Part shown: piece by piece, positions 50,857 through 59,169 of the stretch
Numbering within the stretch: the first letter of the stretch is position 1
How the letters are laid out: each line of letters begins with the position of its first letter
Assembly (NCBI GenBank): GCA_016705245.1
Contig: JADIYM010000005.1
Coordinates: 1-64,000, forward strand
DNA length: 64,000 bases
DNA from: Blastocatellia bacterium
Lineage (GTDB): Bacteria; Acidobacteriota; Blastocatellia; UBA7656; JADIYM01
Direction of reading: 5' to 3'
Made by a program: the position numbers and the translations under genes
Notes under the pieces: model-generated
What the model saw: the letters and a program-made list of their open reading frames with translations, nothing else
Database searches by the model: none
Told to the model about the DNA's origin: nothing

Positions 50857-50959
50857 GTCTCACTCTGCGACTCTGCGAGTCCTTTGCGCCTTTGCGAGCA
50901 ACCTGGCCGTACGACTGGTTCTCGCAAAGGCGCAAAGGACTCGCAAAGTCGCAGAGACT
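50857..50959. repeat. Family B inverted repeat
   Basis: Arms of about 40 bases with 'ctctgcgagtcctttgcgcc' and complement, with a small indel near the outer end. It separates the M61 peptidase gene's stop from the upstream region of mlaE. Confidence 0.82.
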
Positions 50960-50973
50960 CACGGTCGATCCGT

Positions 50974-52866
50974 CTAATCCGCGTTGCTCTTCTTCTCCTT
51001 GTCTGGCTCGATCTTCTCGATCCGGTACGTGTCCGCCGGTCTGGCCGCGAGCTTCACGCGCAATTCCAGCAGTTTCTCGCGGCGGAAGATCGTCATCCGG
51101 ACCTCATCGCCCGGCCCGCGGTCAGACAATCGAGTGTCCAACGATGTCGCCGTCACCCGATATCCGTCGATTGCGAGCACGTCGTCGCCGACGCTCAATC
51201 CTGCCACCCACGCCGGCGAGCCCTCTACGATCGACGAGACGGTCGTCCGGCCTCCCACATCCCCGAGCGTCGCCCCGAGCCACGCCCCCGGCGCCGGCGT
51301 GATGCGATCGTCGTTCTTCGGCGCTTTGGCGACGAGCTTGCGTCCGACGTGTACGAGGTACGCGTTGTAGTCGATCTCGGCCCGGCCCCGCACGTACGCG
51401 TCGAAGAACGCCGTGAAATCCGATCCCGCCGCAGCCTCGACAGCCGGCTCGATGCCGTCCTCGGGCACCGGGACGCCGCGCTTGCCATACGTCGCCCACA
51501 GGTTGCGCAACACGTCGTCGAACGACTTCGCGCCCTTCGTACGCCCCTGGATTTCCAGGTCGAGCATGGCCGTCACAACCATTCCCTTGAGGTAGTAGCT
51601 CACCTGGCTGTTCGGTGAATGCTCGTTCTGCCGGTAGAACTTGATCCACGCGTCGAAGCTCGCTTCCTCGAGGCTCTGGTGCTTGCGGCCCGGGATTCGC
51701 TCGAGATTGCCGATCTGCTTCGCGATCTCCTTCCAGAAGTCGTCTTCGGTCATCAGCCCGGCGCGCTTCACGAGCAGCGTGCCGTAGTAGTCCGTCGTGC
51801 CCTCCATCAGCCAGAGCATCCGCGTGTAGTTCTCAGACGAGTAGTCGAACGGGCCGAGGGCCGGCGGCCGGATCCGTTTCACGAGCCACGTGTGGACGAA
51901 CTCGTGCGCCAGGAGCTCGAGGAAACCGCGATACGCATCCTTCTTCTGCAATCCCCACGGGTTCGCCTGCACGACCGTCGAGTTCGCGTGTTCGAGGCCG
52001 CCGCCGCCGCCGGGAAACAGCTGCACGATGAAGACGTAGCGGTCGTAAGGCAGTTCGCTGCCGAAGACGGCCGCCGTCTGCTCGACGATCTTCTTCGTGT
52101 CGTTGGCAAGTATTGCAGTGTCGAGGTTGCCCGTGCCCCAGATCGCGATCTCGTGCTGCTTGCCAAGGGCCTCGAAAGTGAGGATGCGCAGGTCGGGAGC
52201 AGCCTCGATCGGGCAGTCGGCAAGCGTGTCGTAGTCGGGCGCCGTGAAGGCGTGCGAGACCATCAGGTCTGCCGTCATCGGCGAGTCGGGACCGGCGGAT
52301 CGAAGACCCGTCGCGACTTTCCAGTCGGACGGGAGGCGCAGCACTAAGCGCACGGGCTGCGACTTTGCGCCGGCGACGTACATGAACACGTTCGAGCCGT
52401 TGAGGTAGAGATGGTCTGAATCGACGTGGCTCGTCCGGACGGTCAGCTCGTTTGCGTAGACTCGATACGCGACTTCGATCGATCTCGCTCCGTCACCGGG
52501 CGACGCGGAAGGCAGGCTCACACGCCACGCGTTCTTGGACGTCTTGACGATCGGTACGGCCGTGCCGGCGATTGCGGCGCGCTCGTCCTGGACGTGGCGC
52601 GCGAACTCGCGCACGAGGTACGAGCCGGGCGCCCATACGGGCAGCTCGAGATCCACGTGCTGCGACGACGCCGGAATGTTCTCGATGCGCATCGCGACGT
52701 CGACGAGGTGCGCCTGTCGTTCGCCGGCGCTCACCCGGTACGTGACGGAGAGCGGAGCCGCAGGCGGTGGCGATTGGGCAATGGCCGTGTCGATGGCGCC
52801 ATTGGCGGCGACAGCGAAGGCAACGAGCACCGCCGTGCGGCGGGCCAGGATTGCGAGTCGAGTCAT
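50974..52866 (-). CDS. M61 family glycyl-aminopeptidase with PDZ domain
   Basis: A 630-residue exported peptidase. The ATG at 52866 gives a signal peptide (MTRLAILARRTAVLVAFAVAANGAIDTAIA); the frame goes 105 bases further into a repeat. The N-terminal beta domain ends near 270. The zinc motif is HEFVH at 321-325 and the third ligand is Glu355 in 'MEGTTDYY'. Near residues 500-600 is a PDZ domain ('WLGATLGDVGGRTTVSSIVEGSPAWVAGLSVGDDVLAIDG'). The C-terminus is Lys-rich. This domain order is that of M61 enzymes. The substrate is unknown. It stands alone, bounded on both sides by family B repeats. Confidence 0.9.
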   Translation of the reverse strand: MTRLAILARRTAVLVAFAVAANGAIDTAIAQSPPPAAPLSVTYRVSAGERQAHLVDVAMRIENIPASSQHVDLELPVWAPGSYLVREFARHVQDERAAIAGTAVPIVKTSKNAWRVSLPSASPGDGARSIEVAYRVYANELTVRTSHVDSDHLYLNGSNVFMYVAGAKSQPVRLVLRLPSDWKVATGLRSAGPDSPMTADLMVSHAFTAPDYDTLADCPIEAAPDLRILTFEALGKQHEIAIWGTGNLDTAILANDTKKIVEQTAAVFGSELPYDRYVFIVQLFPGGGGGLEHANSTVVQANPWGLQKKDAYRGFLELLAHEFVHTWLVKRIRPPALGPFDYSSENYTRMLWLMEGTTDYYGTLLVKRAGLMTEDDFWKEIAKQIGNLERIPGRKHQSLEEASFDAWIKFYRQNEHSPNSQVSYYLKGMVVTAMLDLEIQGRTKGAKSFDDVLRNLWATYGKRGVPVPEDGIEPAVEAAAGSDFTAFFDAYVRGRAEIDYNAYLVHVGRKLVAKAPKNDDRITPAPGAWLGATLGDVGGRTTVSSIVEGSPAWVAGLSVGDDVLAIDGYRVTATSLDTRLSDRGPGDEVRMTIFRREKLLELRVKLAARPADTYRIEKIEPDKEKKSNAD

Positions 52867-52900
52867 GCGCTGGATTTCCGGATATGGAGATGTCGCTGTT

Positions 52901-53001
52901 CGCTCCGTGTCTTTGAGTCTCTGTGCCTCTGTGCGCGAAGCTCTTCGAATGCTGCGAAGAGCTTCGCGCACAGAGGCACAGAGACTCAGAGATACGGAGC
53001 G
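52901..53001. repeat. Family B inverted repeat
   Basis: Arms of 47 bases (52901-52947 and 52955-53001) with about two mismatches and a seven-base loop. It lies between the lemA stop and the M61 start. Confidence 0.88.
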
Positions 53002-53020
53002 GTGTGTACGGAAGCGGCGG

Positions 53021-53611
53021 CTATTTGTTCAGCTCGACCTTCGGCGCTTCGGAGGCTCCCGGCGCGGCCTTGAAGTAGTTGTCTTCGCGCTCGAAGCCGA
53101 GCAGTCCGGCCATGATGACCGCCGGGAACTGGCCTCGCGAGGTGTTGTAGTCCTGGACGGTCTGATTGTAGTCGCGGCGAGCGACGGCGAGACGGTTCTC
53201 CGTCCCGGCGATCTCGTCCTGAAGTCGCCTGACGTTTTCGTTCGACTTCAGCTCGGGATAGGCCTCGGTGATGCTGAGGAACTGGATCCGCTGAAGGGTC
53301 GACGTGAGCTGGTTGTCGGCGTCGATGACTTCCTGCTTCGATCCGCCCTTGAGTGCCTGGGTCAGGCCGGCCCGAGCGTTCGCGATGTCGCCAAATACCT
53401 TCTGCTCCTGCGTCAGAACGCCCTGCACGGCGCCGACTAGCTGGGTGACCATGTCGATCCGGCGCTGCAGCTGGTTCTCGACCTCGGACCATTGCGCCTC
53501 GATGGCTTCCTTCTTGGTGAAGAGCGAGTTGTAGCTCGAGACGCCGAGCAGGACCAGGATGCCGCCGATGACGACGACCACGGCGATGACGATGAGAAGA
53601 ATCTTGTTCAT
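53021..53611 (-). CDS. lemA: LemA family protein
   Basis: A 196-residue membrane-anchored protein: helix at residues 3-25 ('ILLIVIAVVVVIGGILVLLG'), then the LemA helical bundle ('YNSLFTKKEAIEAQWSEVENQLQRRIDMVTQLVGAVQG', 'FLSITEAYPELKSNENVRRLQDEIAGTENRLAVARRDYNQ'). 'SEVE.QLQRR.D......' and 'AYPELKSNE' are family signatures. It is the last gene of a three-gene unit with a degenerate nucleotidyltransferase and a TPM-domain protein. LemA and TPM proteins are frequently linked, but their shared task is unknown. Confidence 0.92.
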   Translation of the reverse strand: MNKILLIVIAVVVVIGGILVLLGVSSYNSLFTKKEAIEAQWSEVENQLQRRIDMVTQLVGAVQGVLTQEQKVFGDIANARAGLTQALKGGSKQEVIDADNQLTSTLQRIQFLSITEAYPELKSNENVRRLQDEIAGTENRLAVARRDYNQTVQDYNTSRGQFPAVIMAGLLGFEREDNYFKAAPGASEAPKVELNK

Positions 53612-53672
53612 GGTGTGGCTTTCTCCAGAAACGGCGACGCCGCAGTTCAGGGTCGCGGGTCGCGCGAACGGT

Positions 53673-54404
53673 TCACGCGGGATCGGACTCGGGTATTTTG
53701 TCGACCACGTCGATCACGCGCTCGATCTGCGCGAGGTAGTCGGCGAAGATGCGGTGCACGTCATCGGACGCGATTGTGGCGTCGTCGGTAAGGACGTCGA
53801 GAATCCGGTCGAACGGCTCGGCATCGAGCTCGAAACAGCGGATGCCGGCGCGCAGCGCTTCAATGCGCGAGCGCGGCCCGTGCTCGCCAACGAGTCGCAG
53901 CGCGAATCGGAAGAGCTTGCCGAACGTACCGAGCGATTCGACGAGCAGCCGGACGATTCGGTCGGTGTCGCTGCTCGACACCAGGTACAGCTCGCGCAGC
54001 CGGATGAGCTTGCCGCGAAGCTCGAACTCGACCTGGTAGCGCAGGTGGCGCGGCGAGACGTCGAGACCCTCGAACGGATCGGCGCCGTGGAGGATGCGGC
54101 GGTTGTCGGCCAGATCCAGGAACTCGATCGGGAAGACGTCGCGAGAAGAATGGACCTCGTCCGTGCTCATCATGACGGGCGGCGGGTTGCCGGTGGCGAC
54201 CCACTCGGCGACGGCGTCGTGGGCGGCGCGCAGGTCCGAGGCGCGCAGGCGCTCCAGGACGACGAGGGTCCGCGCGCCGGTGGCTGCCGAGGTCGCTTCA
54301 CGCGTGGCCGCCCCTCCGTAGATGAGGACGCTGTGGAGGTTGTCGCCGTGCGCGGCGCGCAGGCGATCGACGAAGCTCGTGATGTGCTGTTCGAGGGTTA
54401 CCAA
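53673..54404 (-). CDS. Degenerate nucleotidyltransferase-like protein between lemA and TPM gene
   Basis: A 243-residue protein resembling the nucleotidyltransferase fold by 'SVLIYGGAATRE' near residues 25-36, where active enzymes have GS and then two aspartates. Here GS is GG and the Asp motif is replaced by 'GARTLVVLERL', so catalysis is unlikely. A long helical C-terminal region follows ('LRYQVEFELRGKLIRLRELYLV', 'FGKLFRFALRLVGE', 'RIFADYLAQIERVIDVVDKI'), as in HEPN-like helical partners. It overlaps the TPM gene by seven bases. Its place in the operon suggests a regulatory or scaffold role. Confidence 0.65.
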   Translation of the reverse strand: MVTLEQHITSFVDRLRAAHGDNLHSVLIYGGAATREATSAATGARTLVVLERLRASDLRAAHDAVAEWVATGNPPPVMMSTDEVHSSRDVFPIEFLDLADNRRILHGADPFEGLDVSPRHLRYQVEFELRGKLIRLRELYLVSSSDTDRIVRLLVESLGTFGKLFRFALRLVGEHGPRSRIEALRAGIRCFELDAEPFDRILDVLTDDATIASDDVHRIFADYLAQIERVIDVVDKIPESDPA

Positions 54405-55291
54405 CTGTCGCTCCCGCCTCCTCCGCCAAAGTCACCGCCTCCGCCAAATCCGCCCCAGTCACTGCCGCCTCCTCCACCGCCCCAACCGCCCGAACTGCCG
54501 CCGGAGCCACCGCTGCCCCACGATGATCCCACGATTAAGGGAAGGACCCACGACGAGTCGTCGCGCCGACCGCCGCCGCGTCCGCTTCCGCCGCCTCCTC
54601 CCCGTCTCCGAATGGACTGGATGATGAAGAGGATGAAAGCGATCAGAACGATGAGGGTAAACACCTTCGAGACGACCGTCGAGCCACCCGATTGCCCGGT
54701 TGCCGGCTGCCTGCCATAAGCACGCGCGGCGTCGATGCCCTCGATCGAGAGGCCGCGCTTCTCGGCTAGGGTGGCGAGAACTGTCTCGAGGGCGAGCCGG
54801 AGGCCGTCGCCGTATTCGCCGCGGGCAAACTGAGGCCGGGACTGGCGAAGGATCTCGCCGGCGGTACCGTCCGTGATTTCGTCCTCGAGCTTTCGGCTGA
54901 CCTCGATGCGCGACTGGCGTTCGCCGAGGGCGAGCAGGATGATCAGGCCGTTTTTCTCGGTGCCGGCGCCGATGCCCCATTGGCGGCCGAGCGCGAGAGC
55001 GACGTCCTCGATCGGGCGGCCGTCGAGGGACTGAAGGGTGACGACGGCGACGTCGATGTCGGTCCGGTCGCGGAAGTTCCGCGCCATGTTCTCCATCCGG
55101 GCCTTGCTCGAGGCGTCGATGACGCTGGCAAAGTCGTTGACGAAGCCGGTCGGCGCCGGCAGGTCGCGCTTCCACTGGTCCGCGGCGGACTGGGCCGCTA
55201 CCGGGAGTACCGAGGCGAGAAACGACGCACCAAAGGCGGCGACGAGCACGAGTCTCGCGGCAAGGGCACGAACAGCAGCGAGGCGGGTCAC
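54398..55291 (-). CDS. TPM domain membrane protein
   Basis: A 297-residue protein with a signal peptide (residues 1-34), a TPM domain at about 45-180 ('TGFVNDFASVIDASSKARMENMARNF', 'DIDVAVVTLQSLDGRPIEDVALALGRQWGIG', 'GLIILLALGERQSRIEVSRKLE'), one transmembrane helix near 208-228 ('VSKVFTLIVLIAFILFIIQS') and a Gly/Ser-rich end of about 60 residues ('GGGGGGSDWGGFGGGG'). This is the YgcG-like layout. TPM domains are found with LemA in many bacteria. It is the first gene of the operon. Confidence 0.9.
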   Translation of the reverse strand: MTRLAAVRALAARLVLVAAFGASFLASVLPVAAQSAADQWKRDLPAPTGFVNDFASVIDASSKARMENMARNFRDRTDIDVAVVTLQSLDGRPIEDVALALGRQWGIGAGTEKNGLIILLALGERQSRIEVSRKLEDEITDGTAGEILRQSRPQFARGEYGDGLRLALETVLATLAEKRGLSIEGIDAARAYGRQPATGQSGGSTVVSKVFTLIVLIAFILFIIQSIRRRGGGGGSGRGGGRRDDSSWVLPLIVGSSWGSGGSGGSSGGWGGGGGGSDWGGFGGGGDFGGGGGSDSW

Positions 55292-55372
55292 GGGATTAGA
55301 ATATCACGCGGTGCCGAACGGGATCGGGATCGGAGACTGGCGGGATCGTCCTCCAGGAGCCTTGAGCGACAA

Positions 55373-55496
55373 AGCCGCGAGCGGCAGCGAGCCAGCTTGC
55401 GGACGGTCGTACGGTCCGATCGCTTCTGTCCTTCCGCAATGACGAATCTGCGGTTTCCGCAACTGTCCGTGGGACGCTCGCTACCGCTCGCGGCTC
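55373..55496. repeat. Family C inverted repeat, copy 4
   Basis: Arms 'agccgcgagcggcagcgag' and 'ctcgctaccgctcgcggct' with a centre like that of copies 1-3 (ccgatcgcttctgtccttcc, caatgacgaatctgcggttt). It diverges most at the left arm. Confidence 0.75.
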
Positions 55497-55566
55497 AAAA
55501 AGCGGAGGCCGCCCGCATCGGGCACTACCAGGCTGGACGCTCCGCCCGCCCCCGTTCCCGTTCATC

Positions 55567-55691
55567 GAGCCGCGAGCGGTAGCGAGCGTCCGACGGACGG
55601 TGCCTGAAACCTCAGATTCGTCATTGCGGAAGGACGGAAGTGATCGGAACCGTTCGACCGTCCGTGGGACGCTCGCTACCGCCTGCGGCTG
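55567..55691. repeat. Family C inverted repeat, copy 5, opposite orientation
   Basis: The centre (tgcctgaaacctcagattcg, gaaggacggaagtgatcgg) is the reverse complement of that in copies 1-3, so this copy is flipped. Its right end lies 60 bases upstream of the glyoxalase-like gene. No gene is seen in 55292-55753. Confidence 0.78.
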
Positions 55692-55753
55692 AAAACCAGG
55701 CGACTCTTGAGTTTCCCGTCGATTTGAAGCTAGGTTGCGCGGGGAGGGTGCCG

Positions 55754-56158
55754 ATGGCGTACCGACTCGAAGGTGCAACGACCTTGATCGAGGTCTTCGA
55801 CATGCCGACTTCCATCCGGTTCTACCGGGACGTGCTCGGATTTGAAGTCGCCATGTCTTCCGGCGAGGGTGACGACGTCGGCTGGGCGCTCCTTCGGCGC
55901 GACGACGCCGAGATCATGCTCAACACGGCCTACGAGACGAACGACGAACGTCCGCAAAGTCCCGATCCCGCACGCCACGCGGCACACGCCGACACGACAA
56001 TATTCTTCGGCTGCCGCGACGTCGACGAGGTCTATGGAGATCTCGTCGCGCACGGCATCGAGCTCGACGGCCCGGTTGTTCGCGATTACGGGATGAAGCA
56101 GCTTTCGCTGAGTGATCCGGACGGTTACGGCATCTGCTTTCAATGGAGCGCATCGTGA
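55754..56158 (+). CDS. VOC (glyoxalase/bleomycin-resistance fold) protein
   Basis: A 134-residue protein started at the ATG at 55754 after 'ggggagg'. The VOC pattern is complete: 'IEVFDMPTSIRFYRDVLGFEV', 'GWALLRRDDAEIMLNTAYE', 'ADTTIFFGCRDVDEVYGDLVAHGIEL', and 'YGMKQLSLSDPDGYGICFQW'. The last stretch ('DPDGYGICFQ') is the usual metal-ligand glutamate site with Gln in place of Glu, so metal binding is uncertain. Relatives bind small toxic compounds or act as dioxygenases; the substrate is not predictable. It overlaps the next gene by 16 bases. Confidence 0.82.
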   Translation: MAYRLEGATTLIEVFDMPTSIRFYRDVLGFEVAMSSGEGDDVGWALLRRDDAEIMLNTAYETNDERPQSPDPARHAAHADTTIFFGCRDVDEVYGDLVAHGIELDGPVVRDYGMKQLSLSDPDGYGICFQWSAS

Positions 56159-56538
56159 CGGCCCTTCGAGACGCATGGCGGAACCTGGCGCTGGGCGGGA
56201 GTCTAGCGCTCCTGGTGCTCGCTTCTGCGCAGTGCACCCTCATCAACCCAAAGATCAGGGTCACGGTCACGAACTCGCAGGAGGAGCTCATGCGCGACGT
56301 GACCGTCACTGTGACGGGAGCGCACTACGACCTCGGAGACATCGTGGCGGAAGCCTCCAAGAGCATCGTCGTCGAACCTACCGGTGAATCGGACGCTGTC
56401 ATCAGGTATCGCGAGGCCGATGGAAGGGTCGTCGACATCGAAGCTGGCGCATACATGGAGCCCGGCTACAACGGCACGATTGCGCTGACGGTCTATCCCG
56501 GTGGAGATGCCAAGCTCGATGTGCGCGTGAGGCCGTGA
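56143..56538 (+). CDS. Secreted beta-sandwich-like protein of unknown function
   Basis: A 131-residue protein whose start lies in the last codons of the VOC gene. An N-terminal hydrophobic segment ('LALGGSLALLVLASAQC') is followed by a beta-rich body ('KIRVTVTNSQEELMRDVTVTVTGAHYDLGDIV', 'GYNGTIALTVYPGGDAKLDVRVR'). The Cys after 'SAQ' is close to a lipobox, but the residue before it is Gln, so lipid attachment is doubtful. Family not recognised. Confidence 0.6.
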   Translation: MERIVTALRDAWRNLALGGSLALLVLASAQCTLINPKIRVTVTNSQEELMRDVTVTVTGAHYDLGDIVAEASKSIVVEPTGESDAVIRYREADGRVVDIEAGAYMEPGYNGTIALTVYPGGDAKLDVRVRP

Positions 56539-56606
56539 TCGCCTGATACGAAGGCACGCGGATCGGGCGGATTCGAACGAATGAATCGGATCCGAGGTGA
56601 AAGGCC

Positions 56607-57359
56607 GTGAACGATCGAGAGCGGAAGTTGATGGTCGCGTTCGAGACGCACGATGTTGATGGCATCCAAGCGCTGCTCGACGCCGGGGTCGATCCGGTCG
56701 TGCCAATTGACGGAAAGCCGCCGATCGACTGGCTGATTGAGATGTACTTTCGATCGGACCGGTTTCCGGCGTGCCTGCAGCTCCTGATGGATCGAGGTGC
56801 GAAACTCGCGGATCCGGCGGTCGCTCCGATCCTGCTCGACGACGCCGACGCGATCCGCGCTAATCCGGCGCTGGCCTCGCATCGGACCTCGATGGTGTCC
56901 TGCTTCACCCCGCTCGTTGACGTGACTTTGCTGCACGTAGCGGCGGAGTACGGCAACCTGGCAGCGGCGCAGGCCCTGATCGCGACTGGCGCTGACGTGA
57001 ACGCGAGAGCCGGCGTCGATGTCGACGGACTCGGTGGACACACGCCGGTCTTCCATACCGTCAATTCGTGGTCAAATCGTTCGCGACCGCTGCTGGAACT
57101 CCTGCTCGACGCGGGAGCGGCGACGGACATGCGGCTCGCCGGGGTGACGTGGGGGAAAGGATTCGACTGGGAAACAACGCTCTTCGACCTGACGCCGGTC
57201 TCGTATTGCCAGTTCGGGTTGCTGCCGCAGATGCACCGGGCCGAAGTCGACATCGTCGCGAACGTCCGGCTCCTGCTCGAAGCCGCGGGCCGGTCCGTTC
57301 CTTCGATGGAGAACGTGCCGAACCGGTATCTCCAGCCAAAGAGCACCACAGATCGGTAG
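56607..57359 (+). CDS. Ankyrin-repeat protein
   Basis: A 250-residue cytosolic protein from a GTG at 56607, after 'gaggtgaaagg'. Ankyrin-like units are seen at residues about 8-35 ('LMVAFETHDVDGIQALLDAGVDPVVPID'), 110-140 ('TLLHVAAEYGNLAAAQALIATGADVNAR') and 150-175 ('TPVFHTVNSWSNRSRPLLELLLDAGA'). It has no other domain. The role is probably protein binding. Confidence 0.75.
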   Translation: MNDRERKLMVAFETHDVDGIQALLDAGVDPVVPIDGKPPIDWLIEMYFRSDRFPACLQLLMDRGAKLADPAVAPILLDDADAIRANPALASHRTSMVSCFTPLVDVTLLHVAAEYGNLAAAQALIATGADVNARAGVDVDGLGGHTPVFHTVNSWSNRSRPLLELLLDAGAATDMRLAGVTWGKGFDWETTLFDLTPVSYCQFGLLPQMHRAEVDIVANVRLLLEAAGRSVPSMENVPNRYLQPKSTTDR

Positions 57360-57387
57360 CGGGTCAACCTGACATTTCAGCTCTCTT

Positions 57388-57490
57388 GCGTCTTTGCGTC
57401 TTCCTCTGCGCCTTTGCGGGAAACCTCTTCAAGCCGTCGAAGAAGTTCTCGCAAAGGCGCAAAGGCGCATAGGAAGTCGCAAAGACGCAA
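57388..57490. repeat. Family B inverted repeat
   Basis: Arms 'ttgcgtctttgcg' to 'tgcgcctttgcgggaa' and complement, with a few mismatches. It is just past the ankyrin gene's stop. Confidence 0.78.
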
Positions 57491-58096
57491 TAGGATATGT
57501 ATGGATCACTCAGATCAGAATGCTGACTCTGATCTGGTCAGGCTCAGTGCTTCGGATCTTTACTGACCCACGTTCAGTGCTAATTATCCAGTTTTGTCAC
57601 TTATGACAGTAGTTTACGCGTATGTCGCCCATATTCGATCTGAGGCATCCCTATGCAGGTATAAGTTTCTGTTGCACAACGCCGTTTTTTCGCTTGACAG
57701 GTATAGGGTCTCGGAGTAATGTCTGCCGCACGTGGAGCAACGTCGAGCGAAGTCGATTCGCTTGTAGCGATTAGGGGCAGCAACTAAAGTCTTACTTGAG
57801 GTCGTCGGTTGAGTTCTTCCATCCGGGAGGGTCGCCGATTTGCGTCTCGAGGGCCGGATCGGGATGCCGATTGCGAACCTCGGGTCTGTAATGGATCGTC
57901 TTCGGACATTCTGACCTGGGATGCTGGCCGAGTCGTGACAAGTCCGTCGGCGAATCAGGCAACACGGATCCTTCGGTAACGGACATTTTTCGCATGGACA
58001 GGGTAGCGAACTGGATACGCGCGAACCGCTCGTGAGCGGCAAGCCCTTGCGAAACCGCTCTTTCCGGAGCCTTCGGGCCGCGAACGCGGCCGTCCG
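57491..58096. other. Gap upstream of rsmH, no gene recognised
   Basis: About 600 bases, less GC-rich than its surroundings. It holds a candidate promoter (57694-57722). A minus-strand frame with 'RRCSTCGRHYSETLYL' runs through but has no convincing start. No mraZ gene is found between here and rsmH, although mraZ often precedes it. Confidence 0.45.
57694..57722 (+). promoter_or_regulatory. Candidate sigma-70 promoter for the division cluster
   Basis: ttgaca (57694-57699), 17 bases, then taatgt (57717-57722). The -35 box is perfect and the spacing ideal. About 370 bases of leader would separate it from rsmH. Confidence 0.4.
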
Positions 58097-58861
58097 ATGT
58101 TTGACACGCTTAACGATCCAGTTGGGAGTCTGATCGTGGACGCCGCCGAGCGACACGTTCCGGTTCTGCTCGCCGAAGTGCTCGATTTCCTCGAGCCGGC
58201 GCGCGGCGGGCTCTTCGTCGATTGCACTCTCGGAATGGGTGGACACGCCGAGGCATTGCTCGACGCCAGCCCGTCGGTTGTCGTGATCGGGATGGATCGC
58301 GATGCCGAAAGCCTGAATCTCGCCCGGGAACGTCTCAGCCGCTTCGGCGACCGGTTCACCGCCGTTCACGCCGACTACCGCGGTATCGCCGAGGTCCTTA
58401 GCGAACGAGCGCCCGGCCGGGGGGCGGCCGGTGTGCTCGCGGATCTCGGCGTCTCGAGCCACCAGCTCAACGAGGCCGAACGGGGGTTCGCTTTTTCGAA
58501 AGAGGCCCCGCTCGACATGCGGATGGACCGGTCAACAGGTGACACAGCCGCCGACCTCGTCGCCCAGCTCGACGAAGAAGAGCTCGCCCATATCATTTAT
58601 ATATATGGGGAGGAGACGCGGTCCCGCCGAATCGCCCGCGCCATCTGCCGGGAGCGGCAGCGCGAACCGATCGCGACCACTACACGGCTCGCCGAGATCG
58701 TCGCCCGCGCCTCCGGAATCCCGCGCCACAAGCAACGCATCCATCCGGCAACGAAGACCTTCCAGGCGCTACGAATCGCCGTGAACTCGGAACTGGACAA
58801 ATTGGACGACTTCCTGCGCGACGCGGTTGACGTACTCGCGCCGGGGGCCGGTTGGCGGTGA
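58097..58861 (+). CDS. rsmH: 16S rRNA m4C1402 methyltransferase RsmH, frameshifted
   Basis: Main part of RsmH, which methylates N4 of C1402 in 16S rRNA. Residues seen: 'HVPVLLAEVLDFLEPARGGLFVDCTLGMGGHAEALLD' (SAM motif), 'GMDRDAESL', 'ADLGVSSHQLNEAERGFAFSKEAPLDMRMDR', 'TRLAEIVARASG', 'HPATKTFQALRIAVNSELDKLDDFL'. At 58843-58847 a run of five G breaks the frame ('LAPGAGWR' and stop). With six G it would read 'APGGRLAVIAFHSLEDRIVK' and join the frame that ends at 59082. The gene is therefore probably intact in the organism. A GTG at 58136 is another start option. Confidence 0.85.
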   Translation: MFDTLNDPVGSLIVDAAERHVPVLLAEVLDFLEPARGGLFVDCTLGMGGHAEALLDASPSVVVIGMDRDAESLNLARERLSRFGDRFTAVHADYRGIAEVLSERAPGRGAAGVLADLGVSSHQLNEAERGFAFSKEAPLDMRMDRSTGDTAADLVAQLDEEELAHIIYIYGEETRSRRIARAICRERQREPIATTTRLAEIVARASGIPRHKQRIHPATKTFQALRIAVNSELDKLDDFLRDAVDVLAPGAGWR

Positions 58862-59082
58862 TCGCCTTCCACTCGCTCGAAGACCGGATCGTCAAGCAGA
58901 CATTCAAAGCTCTTTCAGGTCACTGCTCGTGTCCGCCGGGACTGCCGGTTTGCGGATGTGGTGCCGTTCGGCGGGTAACCCTCCTGACCCGCCGCCCGGT
59001 CGTTCCGACGGAACACGAGATTTCGGTCAATCCCAGGTCGCGCAGCGCGACGCTGAGGGTTGCCGAACGCTTCGACTCTTAG
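58852..59082 (+). CDS. rsmH: RsmH, C-terminal part after the frameshift
   Basis: This frame continues the methyltransferase with 'LAVIAFHSLEDRIVKQTFKAL' and 'LTRRPVVPTEHEISVNPRSRSATLRVAER', the usual RsmH ending. 'HSLEDRIVK' and 'NPRSRSA.LR' are family signatures. Cysteines in 'CSCPPGLPVCGCG' are common in RsmH. It has no start codon or ribosome site of its own and belongs to the gene at 58097. Confidence 0.85.
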   Translation: MAVIAFHSLEDRIVKQTFKALSGHCSCPPGLPVCGCGAVRRVTLLTRRPVVPTEHEISVNPRSRSATLRVAERFDS

Positions 59083-59169
59083 CCCTCGAAAAGAAAACCG
59101 ATCAATTCGGGACTCGCCGCAACCACTGGTCCGGTGCGGCGCGTCAACCTCAGCGGTCGACGACTTCCG

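Noticed and set aside
57614..58462. Minus-strand frame with a CSTC zinc-knuckle-like stretch
   Set aside because: It runs antisense through the conserved start of rsmH, and the cysteine part alone has no start codon or partner motif.
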